A DNA stretch of 64,000 bases from an uncultured Pelagibacteraceae bacterium (GTDB lineage Bacteria; Pseudomonadota; Alphaproteobacteria; Pelagibacterales; Pelagibacteraceae): assembly GCA_902603475.1 (NCBI GenBank), contig CACKUZ010000003.1, positions 1-64,000 of the forward strand. Direction: 5' to 3'. Positions 31,286 to 41,344 of this stretch are shown piece by piece (position 1 is the stretch's first letter; each line of letters starts with the position of its first letter). Below the pieces are notes generated by a model. The model was not told the origin of the DNA. It saw only the letters and a list, made by a program, of their open reading frames with translations, and made no database searches. A program made the position numbers and the translations under genes.

Positions 31286-32197
31286 TTATCTTTTATAAGA
31301 TCCCTTTGACTCTGATTTTAATTTTTCTCCAATCTTAATACTTAAATCTTTAACCATTTTTTTATTATCACTTTCTTCAACAAAAAATCTTTGTTTGCCA
31401 TCTACTGAAAAAAGTTCAGCTTTTATATTTATAAGATCTTTATCAATCTTTGCATACACACCAACTGCTGTATCACAGTCACCCTCGAGTATTTTTAAGA
31501 TTTTTCTTTCAGCATTTGCAATTATTCTTGACTGATCATCATTAATTTTTTCCAAGATATTTATTATTTCTTGATCGTTTTCTCTACATTGTATGGCAAT
31601 TATACCTTGTCCAGCACATGGTATTAGTTCTTCAGTATTAAATTCATGTGTAATTTTATTTGTTAAACCTAAAGCTTCAATGCCAGCTTTAGAAAGTAGA
31701 ATTGCATCGTAATCTCCATTCTCTAATTTTTTTATCCTGGTATCCACATTTCCTCTTATTAATTTATATTTAAGATCTGATCTAATACTTTTTAATTGGT
31801 ATTCCCTTCTGTAAGAAGAAGTGCCTATTATCATATTAGGTTTAAGATCTAGAAAATTTATATTGTCGTTACTAATAAAAATTTCATTGGGTGAATTTCT
31901 TTTTAAATAAAAATTTGTTATTAGCCCCTCTGTTTCAATTGATGGCATATCTTTTAAAGCATGAACTGCTATATCAATATTATTATTAATTAATTCTATT
32001 TCAATTTTTTTTGAAAATAATCCTTTTCCTCCAATGTTTGATAGCCTATCATTTTGGTTTTCATCACCACTTGTGACTATTTTTTTTATTTCTATTTGGG
32101 TTGATGAAACTTTTTTAAGATGGTTTATCACTTTTTCAGTATAAATTTGAGCTAACTGACTTCCTCGAGTACCAATAATAAATTTATCCCTTTTCAT
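31286..32197 (-). CDS. hemC: Porphobilinogen deaminase (hydroxymethylbilane synthase)
   Basis: 303 aa; IGTRGSQLAQ, HALKDMPS, ERKILKILEGDCDTAVGVYA. Confidence 0.95.
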   Translation of the reverse strand: MKRDKFIIGTRGSQLAQIYTEKVINHLKKVSSTQIEIKKIVTSGDENQNDRLSNIGGKGLFSKKIEIELINNNIDIAVHALKDMPSIETEGLITNFYLKRNSPNEIFISNDNINFLDLKPNMIIGTSSYRREYQLKSIRSDLKYKLIRGNVDTRIKKLENGDYDAILLSKAGIEALGLTNKITHEFNTEELIPCAGQGIIAIQCRENDQEIINILEKINDDQSRIIANAERKILKILEGDCDTAVGVYAKIDKDLINIKAELFSVDGKQRFFVEESDNKKMVKDLSIKIGEKLKSESKGSYKR

Positions 32198-32251
32198 AAT
32201 TCTTATTTTTATTACATTCTTATAGTTTAATTGTATTAATTATAAATATTT

Positions 32252-33325
32252 ATGAATGAAAAAAAAATAATCCTTGGAATTGAGACAAGTTGCGATGAAA
32301 CAGCAGTGTCAATCATAGAAGAAGATAAAAACGGTAAGATAAAAATATTATCTAATGTAGTTTCAAGTCAATTTGATATTCATAAAGAATTTGGAGGTGT
32401 GGTTCCTGAGCTTGCAGCACGATCTCATGTTGAAAAAATTGATTTAATTGCAAAAAAAGCAATTAATGAAAGTGGTGTGAATTTAAAAGATGTTTCAGCA
32501 ATTGCTTCAACATCTGGTCCAGGCTTAATTGTTTGCCTTACTGTTGGTTTAAATTTTGGCAAAGCATTATCTGCAAGCCTAAATGTACCTTTTATTGGCG
32601 TAAACCATCTTGAAGGACATGCGTTAAGTCCAAAACTTAATACAAACTTAGATTTCCCATATTTATTATTATTAATTTCAGGAGGGCATACACAATATCT
32701 TAGTGTGAATGGACTTGGAAAATATAAAAGATTAGGAACTACAATTGATGATGCTTTAGGAGAAGCTTTTGACAAAACTGCAAAACTTTTAGGTATTGAA
32801 TTTCCAGGAGGACCAAAGTTAGAAAGTTTTGCAAAGCAGGGAGATGCGAATAAATTTAAACTTCCTAAACCTATTATAAATAAAGGGGGATGTAATTTAT
32901 CATTTGCAGGTCTTAAAACTGCGATTTTAAGAATTTCAAGCACTTTAAAATCTAAACAAGAAAAGTATGATCTTGCGGCATCTTTTCAAAAAACAATTGA
33001 AGAAATTTTAGAAGTAAAAACACAAATAGCATTTGATGAATTCAAAAAGAATAATAATAGAGAAAATAACACTTTTGTAATCGCTGGAGGAGTAGCTGCT
33101 AATAAAGGTATTAGAAAAAAATTAATAAAAGTATGCAACAAGAATAATTTTAAACCAATTTTTCCTGAACCAAAATTATGTGGGGATAATGCAGCTATGA
33201 TCGCACTTGTTGGTCTTGAAAAGTATAAAATCAAAAAATTTGATAATTTAAATCTTCCTGCAAGTCCAAGACTGCCACTTGATGAAAATGCAAATTTTTT
33301 AAAAGGAGCTGGAGTTAGATTGTAA
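32252..33325 (+). CDS. tsaD: tRNA N6-threonylcarbamoyladenosine biosynthesis protein TsaD
   Basis: 357 aa; ILGIETSCDETAVSI, HLEGHALSP, LLISGGHTQYL. Confidence 0.97.
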   Translation: MNEKKIILGIETSCDETAVSIIEEDKNGKIKILSNVVSSQFDIHKEFGGVVPELAARSHVEKIDLIAKKAINESGVNLKDVSAIASTSGPGLIVCLTVGLNFGKALSASLNVPFIGVNHLEGHALSPKLNTNLDFPYLLLLISGGHTQYLSVNGLGKYKRLGTTIDDALGEAFDKTAKLLGIEFPGGPKLESFAKQGDANKFKLPKPIINKGGCNLSFAGLKTAILRISSTLKSKQEKYDLAASFQKTIEEILEVKTQIAFDEFKKNNNRENNTFVIAGGVAANKGIRKKLIKVCNKNNFKPIFPEPKLCGDNAAMIALVGLEKYKIKKFDNLNLPASPRLPLDENANFLKGAGVRL

Positions 33326-33454
33326 ATGTCAAAAAGATATAGTGGTAAATCATTTAAAGATGCTAGTGTAATGAAACAAGCTAAGCTTTCTTTAAAGGAA
33401 AAAAGAAAACTTAAAAAAGAAAAGAAAAAGAAAAAAATAAATCATAGAAAATAA
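33326..33454 (+). CDS. Small basic 42-aa protein
   Basis: Manual translation: MSKRYSGKSFKDASVMKQAKLSLKEKRKLKKEKKKKKINHRK*; starts directly after tsaD and ends 1 nt before the next gene. Not in the supplied ORF track. Confidence 0.55.
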   Translation: MSKRYSGKSFKDASVMKQAKLSLKEKRKLKKEKKKKKINHRK

Positions 33455-33455
33455 A

Positions 33456-35000
33456 ATGAAAATACAAAATAATGCAAAGGATATTATTAATAACTTTAAA
33501 GAAAAAAATTATAACCTTGTAATAGAAAAAACAAATTTTTTATCAGAAAAAGAAAATAACAATGATTTACTATGGACACTCAGAGGCTTAAGCTATCTTA
33601 ATAAAAATAATAAAATTGATTCATTTAAATGTTTAAATATGGCGGTGAAGATAAATCCAAAAAATATTGACGCCAAAAACTACTTGGGCATTTTATATAA
33701 TAATTCAGGTAAACTAAAGCAGGCAGAAAAATGTTTTAAAGAGTGTATACAATCAAAACCAGATTATATTAGTTCAATATTCAATTTAGCAAACTTAAAA
33801 ATAAAAACTAATAATTTTGAAGAAGCTATATCTCTTTATATTAAAGCATTAAAAATAAACGAGAATATTGAAAAAATTTATATTAATTTAGGTTTCGCAT
33901 ATCAAAGCACAAAACAATCTCAAAAAGCTAAATTAATTCTTGAAAAATGTTTAAATAAATTTCCATCATCAACTGAAGCAGATAAATTATTAAGTTCACA
34001 AACTAATTTTAAAAATGATGAAAATTATCTAATGGATATGGTGAAAAAACTAAATACAAAACAGCTCAATGATGACAAGAAAATCAACCTATTATTTGCA
34101 ATAGGCAAAGGTTTTGAAGATAAAGGTGATTATAAAAATTCCTTTAATTATTATTCTAAAGGAAACCATCTAAAAAAAAACAATTTGAAATCTGATATAA
34201 ATCAAAAAATAGAACTTTTTGAAAATATTGAGACTTTTTTCTCAAATTTTAAATTTAAAAATGACATTATTAATAATAAAAAAAAGATTGTTTTCATATT
34301 TGGGCTGCCAAGATCAGGTACAACATTGGTTGAAAGTATACTTTCAAGCCATGAAAAAGTTTCGAGTGTTGGTGAAATAAATTTTCTAAGTAATTTCGTA
34401 AAATCAAATTTTTTTAAAGATAACAAAATTTTAGTAGATGATCTTCACAAGTTTTCAGGTTTAAATTTAAAAAAAGAATATTTTAATTATTTAGAATCCT
34501 TCAATATTAAAAATGATGTAATTACAGATAAAAGCTTAGAGACTTACTTTTATCTTGGTTTTATAAAATATTTTTTTCCAAGCTCTAAATTGATCCACTG
34601 TCAAAGAAACGCAAAAGATAATTGTTTATCAATTTATAAAAATTTGTTTACTGATAATGAAGCTTGGAAATATGATGAAAATGAATTAGTTGAATATTAT
34701 TCTTTGTATAAAAGAATAATGAATTTTTGGAATAAAAAGATTGGCAAAGATATCCTGAACATAAATTATGAGGATTTAGTTAAAAACAATGAAACTACAG
34801 TTAAAAAAATTATTAATCATTGTCAATTAAATTGGGATGAAAAATGCTTAAATCACCATAATTATGTTGCTCCAATTAAAACATTAAGTTTAAATCAAGC
34901 AAATAAACCTGTGTATTCCTCATCAGTAGGGTCTTCGAACAATTATAATATTTATTTGAAAAAAATGTTTGATGATTTAGATTTAAAAGTAAACAAATGA
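33456..35000 (+). CDS. TPR-repeat sulfotransferase family protein
   Basis: 514 aa; N-terminal TPRs then FIFGLPRSGTTLVESILSSHEKVSSVGEINFL (5'-PSB loop). Confidence 0.85.
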   Translation: MKIQNNAKDIINNFKEKNYNLVIEKTNFLSEKENNNDLLWTLRGLSYLNKNNKIDSFKCLNMAVKINPKNIDAKNYLGILYNNSGKLKQAEKCFKECIQSKPDYISSIFNLANLKIKTNNFEEAISLYIKALKINENIEKIYINLGFAYQSTKQSQKAKLILEKCLNKFPSSTEADKLLSSQTNFKNDENYLMDMVKKLNTKQLNDDKKINLLFAIGKGFEDKGDYKNSFNYYSKGNHLKKNNLKSDINQKIELFENIETFFSNFKFKNDIINNKKKIVFIFGLPRSGTTLVESILSSHEKVSSVGEINFLSNFVKSNFFKDNKILVDDLHKFSGLNLKKEYFNYLESFNIKNDVITDKSLETYFYLGFIKYFFPSSKLIHCQRNAKDNCLSIYKNLFTDNEAWKYDENELVEYYSLYKRIMNFWNKKIGKDILNINYEDLVKNNETTVKKIINHCQLNWDEKCLNHHNYVAPIKTLSLNQANKPVYSSSVGSSNNYNIYLKKMFDDLDLKVNK

Positions 35001-35004
35001 AACA

Positions 35005-35421
35005 ATGAACTACTGGTTACTCAAATCTGAACCGGATGTATGGTCAATTGATCAACAAATTAAAGCTGGAGAAAAAGGAGCCAACTGGGATGGGGTAAGA
35101 AATTACCAAGCAGCAAGTAACTTAAAAAAAATGGAAAAAGGAGATCTTTGTTTTTTTTATCATTCTAATATTGGAAAGGAGATAGTTGGTATTCTCGAAG
35201 TTATTAAAACGGCATTCATTGATCCGACGGATAAGAAAAAAAGGTTTGTTGCAGTTAAAGTTAGATTTAAAAGTAAACTTCAAAATCCTGTAACACTTCA
35301 AAACATCAAAAAAACTAAGGCTTTGAAGAACTTATCTCTAATTAGGCAAAGTAGACTGTCTGTAATGCCTATTGATACTAAAAGCTGGAAAATAATTTTG
35401 AAGATGGGTAGAATTAAATAA
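35005..35421 (+). CDS. EVE domain-containing protein
   Basis: 138 aa; YWLLKSEPDVWSIDQQ, NWDGVRNYQAASNLKKMEKGDLCFFYHSN. Confidence 0.93.
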   Translation: MNYWLLKSEPDVWSIDQQIKAGEKGANWDGVRNYQAASNLKKMEKGDLCFFYHSNIGKEIVGILEVIKTAFIDPTDKKKRFVAVKVRFKSKLQNPVTLQNIKKTKALKNLSLIRQSRLSVMPIDTKSWKIILKMGRIK

Positions 35422-35430
35422 AAAAAATTC

Positions 35431-37416
35431 ATGCCTAAGAAAAAAAAAGTTAAAAAAAAAGCAATCTCAAAAAAACCTAAAGAGACAATTTATAAAACTA
35501 AGAAAGAATGGATAAGTAAAGCTACCGTTAATAAATCTGAATATGTAAAGAAATATAACGAGTCAATTAAAGACAACGATGGATTTTGGAAAAAGGAAGG
35601 AAAAAGAATTAATTGGATTAAACCTTATAAAAAGATCAAAGACGTTAAATATAGTAAAGATGATGTTCATATCAAATGGTTCTATGATGGTACTTTAAAT
35701 GCCTCGGCGAATTGCATTGATAGACATCTAAAAAAGAATGCTAATAAGACTGCGATTATATGGGTAGGAGACGATCCAAAAGTTCAAAAAAAAATTACAT
35801 ATAAAGAACTTCATAAAGAGGTTTCAAAAGCAGCAAATGGATTAAAAAATCTGGGAGTTCAAAAAGGTGATAGAGTAACAATTTATCTTACCATGATACC
35901 AGAACTTGCCTACACAATGCTTGCATGTGCAAGAATAGGTGCAGTTCACTCCATAATATTTGGAGGTTTTTCACCAGATAGTATTTCTGGCAGAATTAAT
36001 GATTGCGAATCTGATTATGTTATAACTGCAGATGAGGGTGTAAGAGGAGGCAAAACAATCCCTTTAAAATCTATTACAGACGAAGCTTTGCAGAGCTGTC
36101 CCAATATAAAGAAATGTGTTGTTGTAAAAAGAACAGGTACCAAAAAGATTGATTGGTACTCTGATCGTGATGTTTGGTATCACAAAATGACAAGTAAAGT
36201 TTCAGCAAAATGTGAGCCTGAGGAAATGAATGCTGAAGATCCATTATTCATTCTTTACACATCTGGTTCAACTGGGAAACCAAAAGGTGTGCTACACACA
36301 ACTGGTGGATATATGGTTTATGCATCAATGACTCACCAATATATTTTTAATTATAAACCTAAAGATATTTACTGGTGCACGGCTGATATAGGCTGGGTTA
36401 CAGGACACAGTTATATTATTTATGGTCCGCTTGCTAATGGTGCAACTACAATTATGTTTGAAGGAATACCTACTTATCCTGATACATCTAGGTGGTGGCA
36501 AATAGTTGATAAATATAAAGTTAATATTTTTTATACAGCTCCAACAGCAATCAGAGCTTTAATGAGGGAAGGTGATAAACCTGTAAAGAAAACATCTAGA
36601 AAAACTTTAAAACTTTTAGGCACTGTAGGTGAACCAATTAATCCTGAAGCTTGGGAATGGTATTACAAAACTGTTGGTGATAGCAGATGCCCAATCGTTG
36701 ATACATGGTGGCAAACAGAAACAGGTGGAATTTTAATCAGTCCTCAAACTGGCGCGATAGATTTAAAACCAGGATCTGCAACCAAACCATTTTATGGAAT
36801 TAAACCAGAGATCCTAGATAAAGATGGCAAGGTTTTAAAAGGAGAAGCACAAGGTAGACTTTGTATTTCACAATCATGGCCCGGACAAATGAGAAGTGTG
36901 TATGGTGACCATCAAAGATTTATAGATACTTATTTTTCACAGTTTGATGGGAAGTATTTTACAGGTGATGGCTGCAGAAGAGATAAGGATGGATACTATT
37001 GGATTACAGGAAGAGTAGATGATGTAATTATTGTTTCAGGCCATAATTTAGGTACCGCAGAAATAGAAAGTGCGTTTGTAGCTCATCCAAAAGTGGCTGA
37101 AGCAGCAGTGGTTGGTTACCCACATGATATAAAAGGGAACGGGCTTTACTGTTATGTAACTTTAAATGCTGGAGAAAAAAGCACTCTTGATTTAGAGAGA
37201 GATTTAAAACTTTGGGTAAGGAAACAAATTGGTCCAATAGCAACTCCAGACTTAATTCAATTTGCTCCCGGACTTCCAAAAACAAGATCAGGTAAAATAA
37301 TGAGAAGAATTCTAAGAAAAATCGCTGCCAATGAACATGGTCAATTGGGGGACACAACCACTTTAGCTGATCCTTCAGTTGTTGAAAGCTTAGTCGATAA
37401 TAGAAAAAATATTTAG
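35431..37416 (+). CDS. acs: Acetyl-CoA synthetase
   Basis: 661 aa; [42 protein letters not shown]. Confidence 0.96.
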   Translation: MPKKKKVKKKAISKKPKETIYKTKKEWISKATVNKSEYVKKYNESIKDNDGFWKKEGKRINWIKPYKKIKDVKYSKDDVHIKWFYDGTLNASANCIDRHLKKNANKTAIIWVGDDPKVQKKITYKELHKEVSKAANGLKNLGVQKGDRVTIYLTMIPELAYTMLACARIGAVHSIIFGGFSPDSISGRINDCESDYVITADEGVRGGKTIPLKSITDEALQSCPNIKKCVVVKRTGTKKIDWYSDRDVWYHKMTSKVSAKCEPEEMNAEDPLFILYTSGSTGKPKGVLHTTGGYMVYASMTHQYIFNYKPKDIYWCTADIGWVTGHSYIIYGPLANGATTIMFEGIPTYPDTSRWWQIVDKYKVNIFYTAPTAIRALMREGDKPVKKTSRKTLKLLGTVGEPINPEAWEWYYKTVGDSRCPIVDTWWQTETGGILISPQTGAIDLKPGSATKPFYGIKPEILDKDGKVLKGEAQGRLCISQSWPGQMRSVYGDHQRFIDTYFSQFDGKYFTGDGCRRDKDGYYWITGRVDDVIIVSGHNLGTAEIESAFVAHPKVAEAAVVGYPHDIKGNGLYCYVTLNAGEKSTLDLERDLKLWVRKQIGPIATPDLIQFAPGLPKTRSGKIMRRILRKIAANEHGQLGDTTTLADPSVVESLVDNRKNI

Positions 37417-38039
37417 ATCTTTATTAGTTTAGAAAACTCTTCCTTAATATTATCCCATTTCAAAATCATAGAATTAAGGACTATTTTTCTATCTATAGAT
37501 TTTAGTTCAGTAGCTACTGGAGCCCAATTATACAATGCAAGAGCACTTTCATTAAATGGCCAAGACTTATAATAGTCATCCCATTTTATTTGATCTAATC
37601 TTTTCTGAAAACTTGCCTTTGCTTCATCAACAATTTCTTTAGGCATACCATTCTCTAATTCTTTGTTCAAAATATTATTATAAATTTCAGAAGCTTTATT
37701 AGTTTCACGAAAATTATAAAAAACATTTAAATACGAAACAGTGTAAAAAGATAAATCTTGAAGTGAAATTGCATATATGTTCCATTTGGCTGTGTTAATT
37801 GATTTTAAAAATTTTTCATCATCAAAATGGAGAACCCATTTAGTGCCCATTCTTGTTTTTAAATAATTATACAAAGTAACTTGTGATACCCATGCTGATT
37901 TTTGCTGAATAAATTCTTTCAAATCATCAATATTTTTTATTTTTTTCTTTGGCAAAATGCCTTTGAACATTGCAACTAAATAAACTTTGAAATCTTCAAG
38001 TTTTATATCTTTTAAGTTGAATCTGTATTTAAGGGCCAT
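37413..38039 (-). CDS. Conserved hypothetical protein
   Basis: 208 aa ORF convergent with acs; no family recognised. Confidence 0.75.
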   Translation of the reverse strand: MALKYRFNLKDIKLEDFKVYLVAMFKGILPKKKIKNIDDLKEFIQQKSAWVSQVTLYNYLKTRMGTKWVLHFDDEKFLKSINTAKWNIYAISLQDLSFYTVSYLNVFYNFRETNKASEIYNNILNKELENGMPKEIVDEAKASFQKRLDQIKWDDYYKSWPFNESALALYNWAPVATELKSIDRKIVLNSMILKWDNIKEEFSKLIKI

Positions 38040-38159
38040 TTATCTACTTAATATCTTGATGTATAATGTAAAAATGACACAATATCGAGTGTTTTTAGGG
38101 GTTTAAATAAATTTGATTATCGGTATGGTTCTTTCTTTAACCTATAGGAGAGAGAAAAA

Positions 38160-38426
38160 ATGTCAAAACAAGAACAACACTGGGAAAAAACCAGGAACTT
38201 GCTCTTTATTACATTAGCAATTTGGTTTGTTTTCTCAATTGGCATCTTTCTTTTCGGAGCCGAAATGCAAGAATCAAGCATTAGACCATTTGGATATCCT
38301 TTAACGTATTGGTTTACATGTCAGGGATCGCTTGCAATCTTCGTCATTCTAATTTTCTGGTTTGCCGGTCGACAAGAGAAAATAGATGATGAATTCGGAT
38401 TTACTGAAAGAGAGGGTGATCAATGA
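38160..38426 (+). CDS. DUF4212 small subunit of Na+/solute symporter
   Basis: 88 aa; HWEKTRNLLFITLAIWFVFSIGIF, YPLTYWFTCQGSLAIFVILIFWFA. Confidence 0.9.
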   Translation: MSKQEQHWEKTRNLLFITLAIWFVFSIGIFLFGAEMQESSIRPFGYPLTYWFTCQGSLAIFVILIFWFAGRQEKIDDEFGFTEREGDQ

Positions 38427-40237
38427 TAAAAGGTAAATTTATAGATAACTTACCTAAAGTCTATGGGATATATACTGGAGGTTTTTTAGTATTTATCATC
38501 ATAATGGCAATAGCTGAACAAGCTGGAATGACAGCAAAGATGATTGGTATCTTTTTTGTATCATTTACAGTTTTGATTTATGCTTTAATTGGTTGGTTGT
38601 CCAGAACACTTCAAACAGATGCTTATTACGTAGCTGGAAGGCAAGTACCTACTGTATTTAATGGAATGGCAACTGCAGCAGACTGGATGTCTGGTGCATC
38701 ATTTGTAGCCATGGCAGGTGGTATCTACTTCAAGGGCTATGGTTATATGGCACTACTTGTTGGATGGACTGGTGGATATGTACTAGTTGCATCTTTGTTA
38801 GCACCATATCTTAGAAAATTTGGATGTTATACTGTTCCAGATTTTATAGGAACTCGTTACGGTGGTAACCTAGCAAGATTTAGTGCTGTTATAGTCTTAA
38901 CTGTTGCATCATTCACTTACGTGACTGCTCAAATTAACGCTACAGGAACAATTGCCTCTGTTGCTTTAGATATTCCATTTGAAATTGCAGTTTACGTTGG
39001 ACTAGCTAGTATTCTGATGTGCTCAATGCTTGGTGGAATGAGAGCAGTAACTTGGACACAAGTTGCTCAATACATTGTACTAATTATTGCTTATTTACTT
39101 CCAGTATTCTGGATAAGTAACAATATTGGTGCAGGTTTCTTCCCACACTTCATGTTAGCTGACGAGGTAGCAAGAATTGCAGAACTTGAAGGTCAATTTG
39201 GATTTGTTAAAAACTCAGCTGCAGATTTAGCTACAGTTCCAAAAGGATTGTCTGCAATTACTAAAGCTCACTCTTCAGTTAATGCAACACCTTGGGCGTT
39301 TATTTCACTAGCAGTATGTATGATGGCAGGAACAGCTTCATTACCTCACGTTATGATGAGATACTTTACTACTCCAAGTGTAAGAACAGCAAGAAGATCA
39401 GTAGGTTGGTCGTTATTCTTTATATTCCTACTTTATTCTTCTGCTCCAATGTTAGCTACTCTATCTAAAATTTCATTGATGGATCCTAACTTGGCTACTG
39501 GAATTATTGGTAAATCAATAACTGAAGTTCAAGCTCTTGACTGGTATCAAAACTGGAACCAAGCGAAGTTGATGTTTGTAAGTGACTTTAATGGCAATGG
39601 AACTTTAGAACTTAATGAGTTCTTCATGAAAGGTAGTGCTGTTGTATTAGCAACACCTGAAATTGCTGGATTACCTTATGTAATATCTGGACTAGTTGCT
39701 GCTGGAGGTATGGCTGCTGCCATGTCAACTGCGGATGGATTAGTTTTAGCTATTTCAAATGCGTTATCACATGATGTTTACTACAAAATCATTAATCCAA
39801 AAGCTGAAACTGCAAAAAGATTAATTGTAGCAAGGGTATTACTTGTATTAATTGGTTTTGCAGGAGCTACAATTGCTGCACTAGAGATACAAGGTATTCT
39901 AGGTTCGGTAATTTGGGCTTTTGACTTTGCGATGTCTGGACTATTCTTCCCACTTGTACTTGGTGTATGGTGGAAGAGAGCTAATGCTCCAGGAGCTGTT
40001 GCAGGAATGCTATTAGGACTGATCTCAGGAACTGCGTATTTAGTTTGGGTACGAAGTGGTGGATCTGGGTTCTTAGGCATAACTCAACTTACTTTTGGAA
40101 TAGTCGGTGCAGCTGTGAGTTTAGTTTCTATGGTTGTTGTCAGTTTAATAACTGCAGCACCAGATGCAGCTACTCAGAAGATGGTTGATGATGTCCGAGT
40201 ACCAAGTGGTAAAACCATACTTGGAAAACAACATTAA
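38423..40237 (+). CDS. Sodium:solute symporter family protein (acetate/monocarboxylate type), large subunit
   Basis: 604 aa; DAYYVAGRQVPTVFNGMATAADWMSGASFVAMAG, ADGLVLAISNALSHDVY. Confidence 0.92.
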   Translation: MIKGKFIDNLPKVYGIYTGGFLVFIIIMAIAEQAGMTAKMIGIFFVSFTVLIYALIGWLSRTLQTDAYYVAGRQVPTVFNGMATAADWMSGASFVAMAGGIYFKGYGYMALLVGWTGGYVLVASLLAPYLRKFGCYTVPDFIGTRYGGNLARFSAVIVLTVASFTYVTAQINATGTIASVALDIPFEIAVYVGLASILMCSMLGGMRAVTWTQVAQYIVLIIAYLLPVFWISNNIGAGFFPHFMLADEVARIAELEGQFGFVKNSAADLATVPKGLSAITKAHSSVNATPWAFISLAVCMMAGTASLPHVMMRYFTTPSVRTARRSVGWSLFFIFLLYSSAPMLATLSKISLMDPNLATGIIGKSITEVQALDWYQNWNQAKLMFVSDFNGNGTLELNEFFMKGSAVVLATPEIAGLPYVISGLVAAGGMAAAMSTADGLVLAISNALSHDVYYKIINPKAETAKRLIVARVLLVLIGFAGATIAALEIQGILGSVIWAFDFAMSGLFFPLVLGVWWKRANAPGAVAGMLLGLISGTAYLVWVRSGGSGFLGITQLTFGIVGAAVSLVSMVVVSLITAAPDAATQKMVDDVRVPSGKTILGKQH

Positions 40238-40253
40238 TTAAAATATATTATTT

Positions 40254-40276
40254 TAGGGGCGAAGTTTTCGCCCCTA
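40254..40276 (+). terminator. GC-rich stem-loop after the symporter gene (no clear U-tract)
   Basis: taggggcgaa-gtt-ttcgccccta, a 10-bp stem just downstream of the symporter. Confidence 0.5.
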
Positions 40277-40289
40277 GACAAGATCAAAA

Positions 40290-40640
40290 ATGTCAGCAAA
40301 CTTTCATCCCTTAGTTTATATAATTGATTATGTCCTTGGAGTTATAATGTGGACTTTAATTGGAAGAGTTGCGATGAATATATTTCAGAAAGAAGATTCA
40401 CAATTTTTCTTTATGAAAGTCTTTGTTAAACTAACAAATCCACTTATAAAAATATTTAAACCAATTACTCCAAGTTTCATTATAGGACCTTTAGTACCAC
40501 TTTATGTGGCATGGTTCTTTTACATGGGTCGTTTCTATTTAATGCCTTATTTGCTTGGTTATTCAGTTATGGGCATGCTCTCATTCCCTCTTGAGAGTGA
40601 GATAGCTAGAGAAATATATAGAATATTCAGTAAAAACTAA
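40290..40640 (+). CDS. YggT-like small membrane protein
   Basis: 116 aa; VMWTLIGRVAMNIFQ, KLTNPLIKIFKPITPSF. Confidence 0.6.
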   Translation: MSANFHPLVYIIDYVLGVIMWTLIGRVAMNIFQKEDSQFFFMKVFVKLTNPLIKIFKPITPSFIIGPLVPLYVAWFFYMGRFYLMPYLLGYSVMGMLSFPLESEIAREIYRIFSKN

Positions 40641-40683
40641 TTCAAATAAAACAAAAAATTGATACTAATATTTTTAGTATCAA

Positions 40684-41343
40684 ATGAAAAAAATTCAAAT
40701 TTCTCCATCTATATTATCTGCCGACTTCAGCCAGCTTGGTAGTGAAATTAAGAAACTAGAACAAGGTGGAGCTGACCTAATTCACGTCGATGTTATGGAT
40801 GGCCACTTTGTACCAAACCTAACCATAGGTCCTCCAGTTATAAAAAATCTAAGAAAATATACCAAACTTCCGTTTGATGTCCATTTGATGATCTCACCTG
40901 TACATAAATATATTGAAGATTATGCAAAAGCTGGTGCTGATATAATAACCATTCATCCTGAAGCAACTGATAACTTGAAAAAATCTATAAATTTAATAAA
41001 AAAATTAGGTAAAAAAGTTGGTGTATCTTTGAACCCAAAAACTGAAATAAAAACTTTAATAGATGAAATAGAAAGTATTGATTTAGTTTTAGTTATGAGT
41101 GTTAATCCTGGTTTTGGTGGGCAAAAATTTATGCCTGAAGTATTAGATAAAATAAAAGAATTAAAAAAAATAAAGGATCAAGATAAATATCACTTCGATA
41201 TTGAAGTGGATGGAGGAATTAATTTTAGTAATTCAAAAAAAGTCTTAGAAGCTGGAGCTGATATTTTGGTATCTGGAACCACAGTTTTCAAAGAGAACGA
41301 TGGGAATATCAAAACTAATATTGAAAAACTAAAATCAATGTAA
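40684..41343 (+). CDS. rpe: Ribulose-phosphate 3-epimerase
   Basis: 219 aa; ISPSILSADFSQLG, HVDVMDGHFVPNLTIGPPV, MSVNPGFGGQKF. Confidence 0.96.
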   Translation: MKKIQISPSILSADFSQLGSEIKKLEQGGADLIHVDVMDGHFVPNLTIGPPVIKNLRKYTKLPFDVHLMISPVHKYIEDYAKAGADIITIHPEATDNLKKSINLIKKLGKKVGVSLNPKTEIKTLIDEIESIDLVLVMSVNPGFGGQKFMPEVLDKIKELKKIKDQDKYHFDIEVDGGINFSNSKKVLEAGADILVSGTTVFKENDGNIKTNIEKLKSM

Positions 41344-41344
41344 A

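Noticed and set aside
32425-32943. 172-aa minus-strand ORF
   Set aside because: Fully antisense to tsaD, whose identity is certain; sequence shows no family features.
40254-40276. Confident intrinsic terminator after the symporter
   Set aside because: The stem is strong but lacks a U-tract on either strand; could be an mRNA 3' stabiliser.
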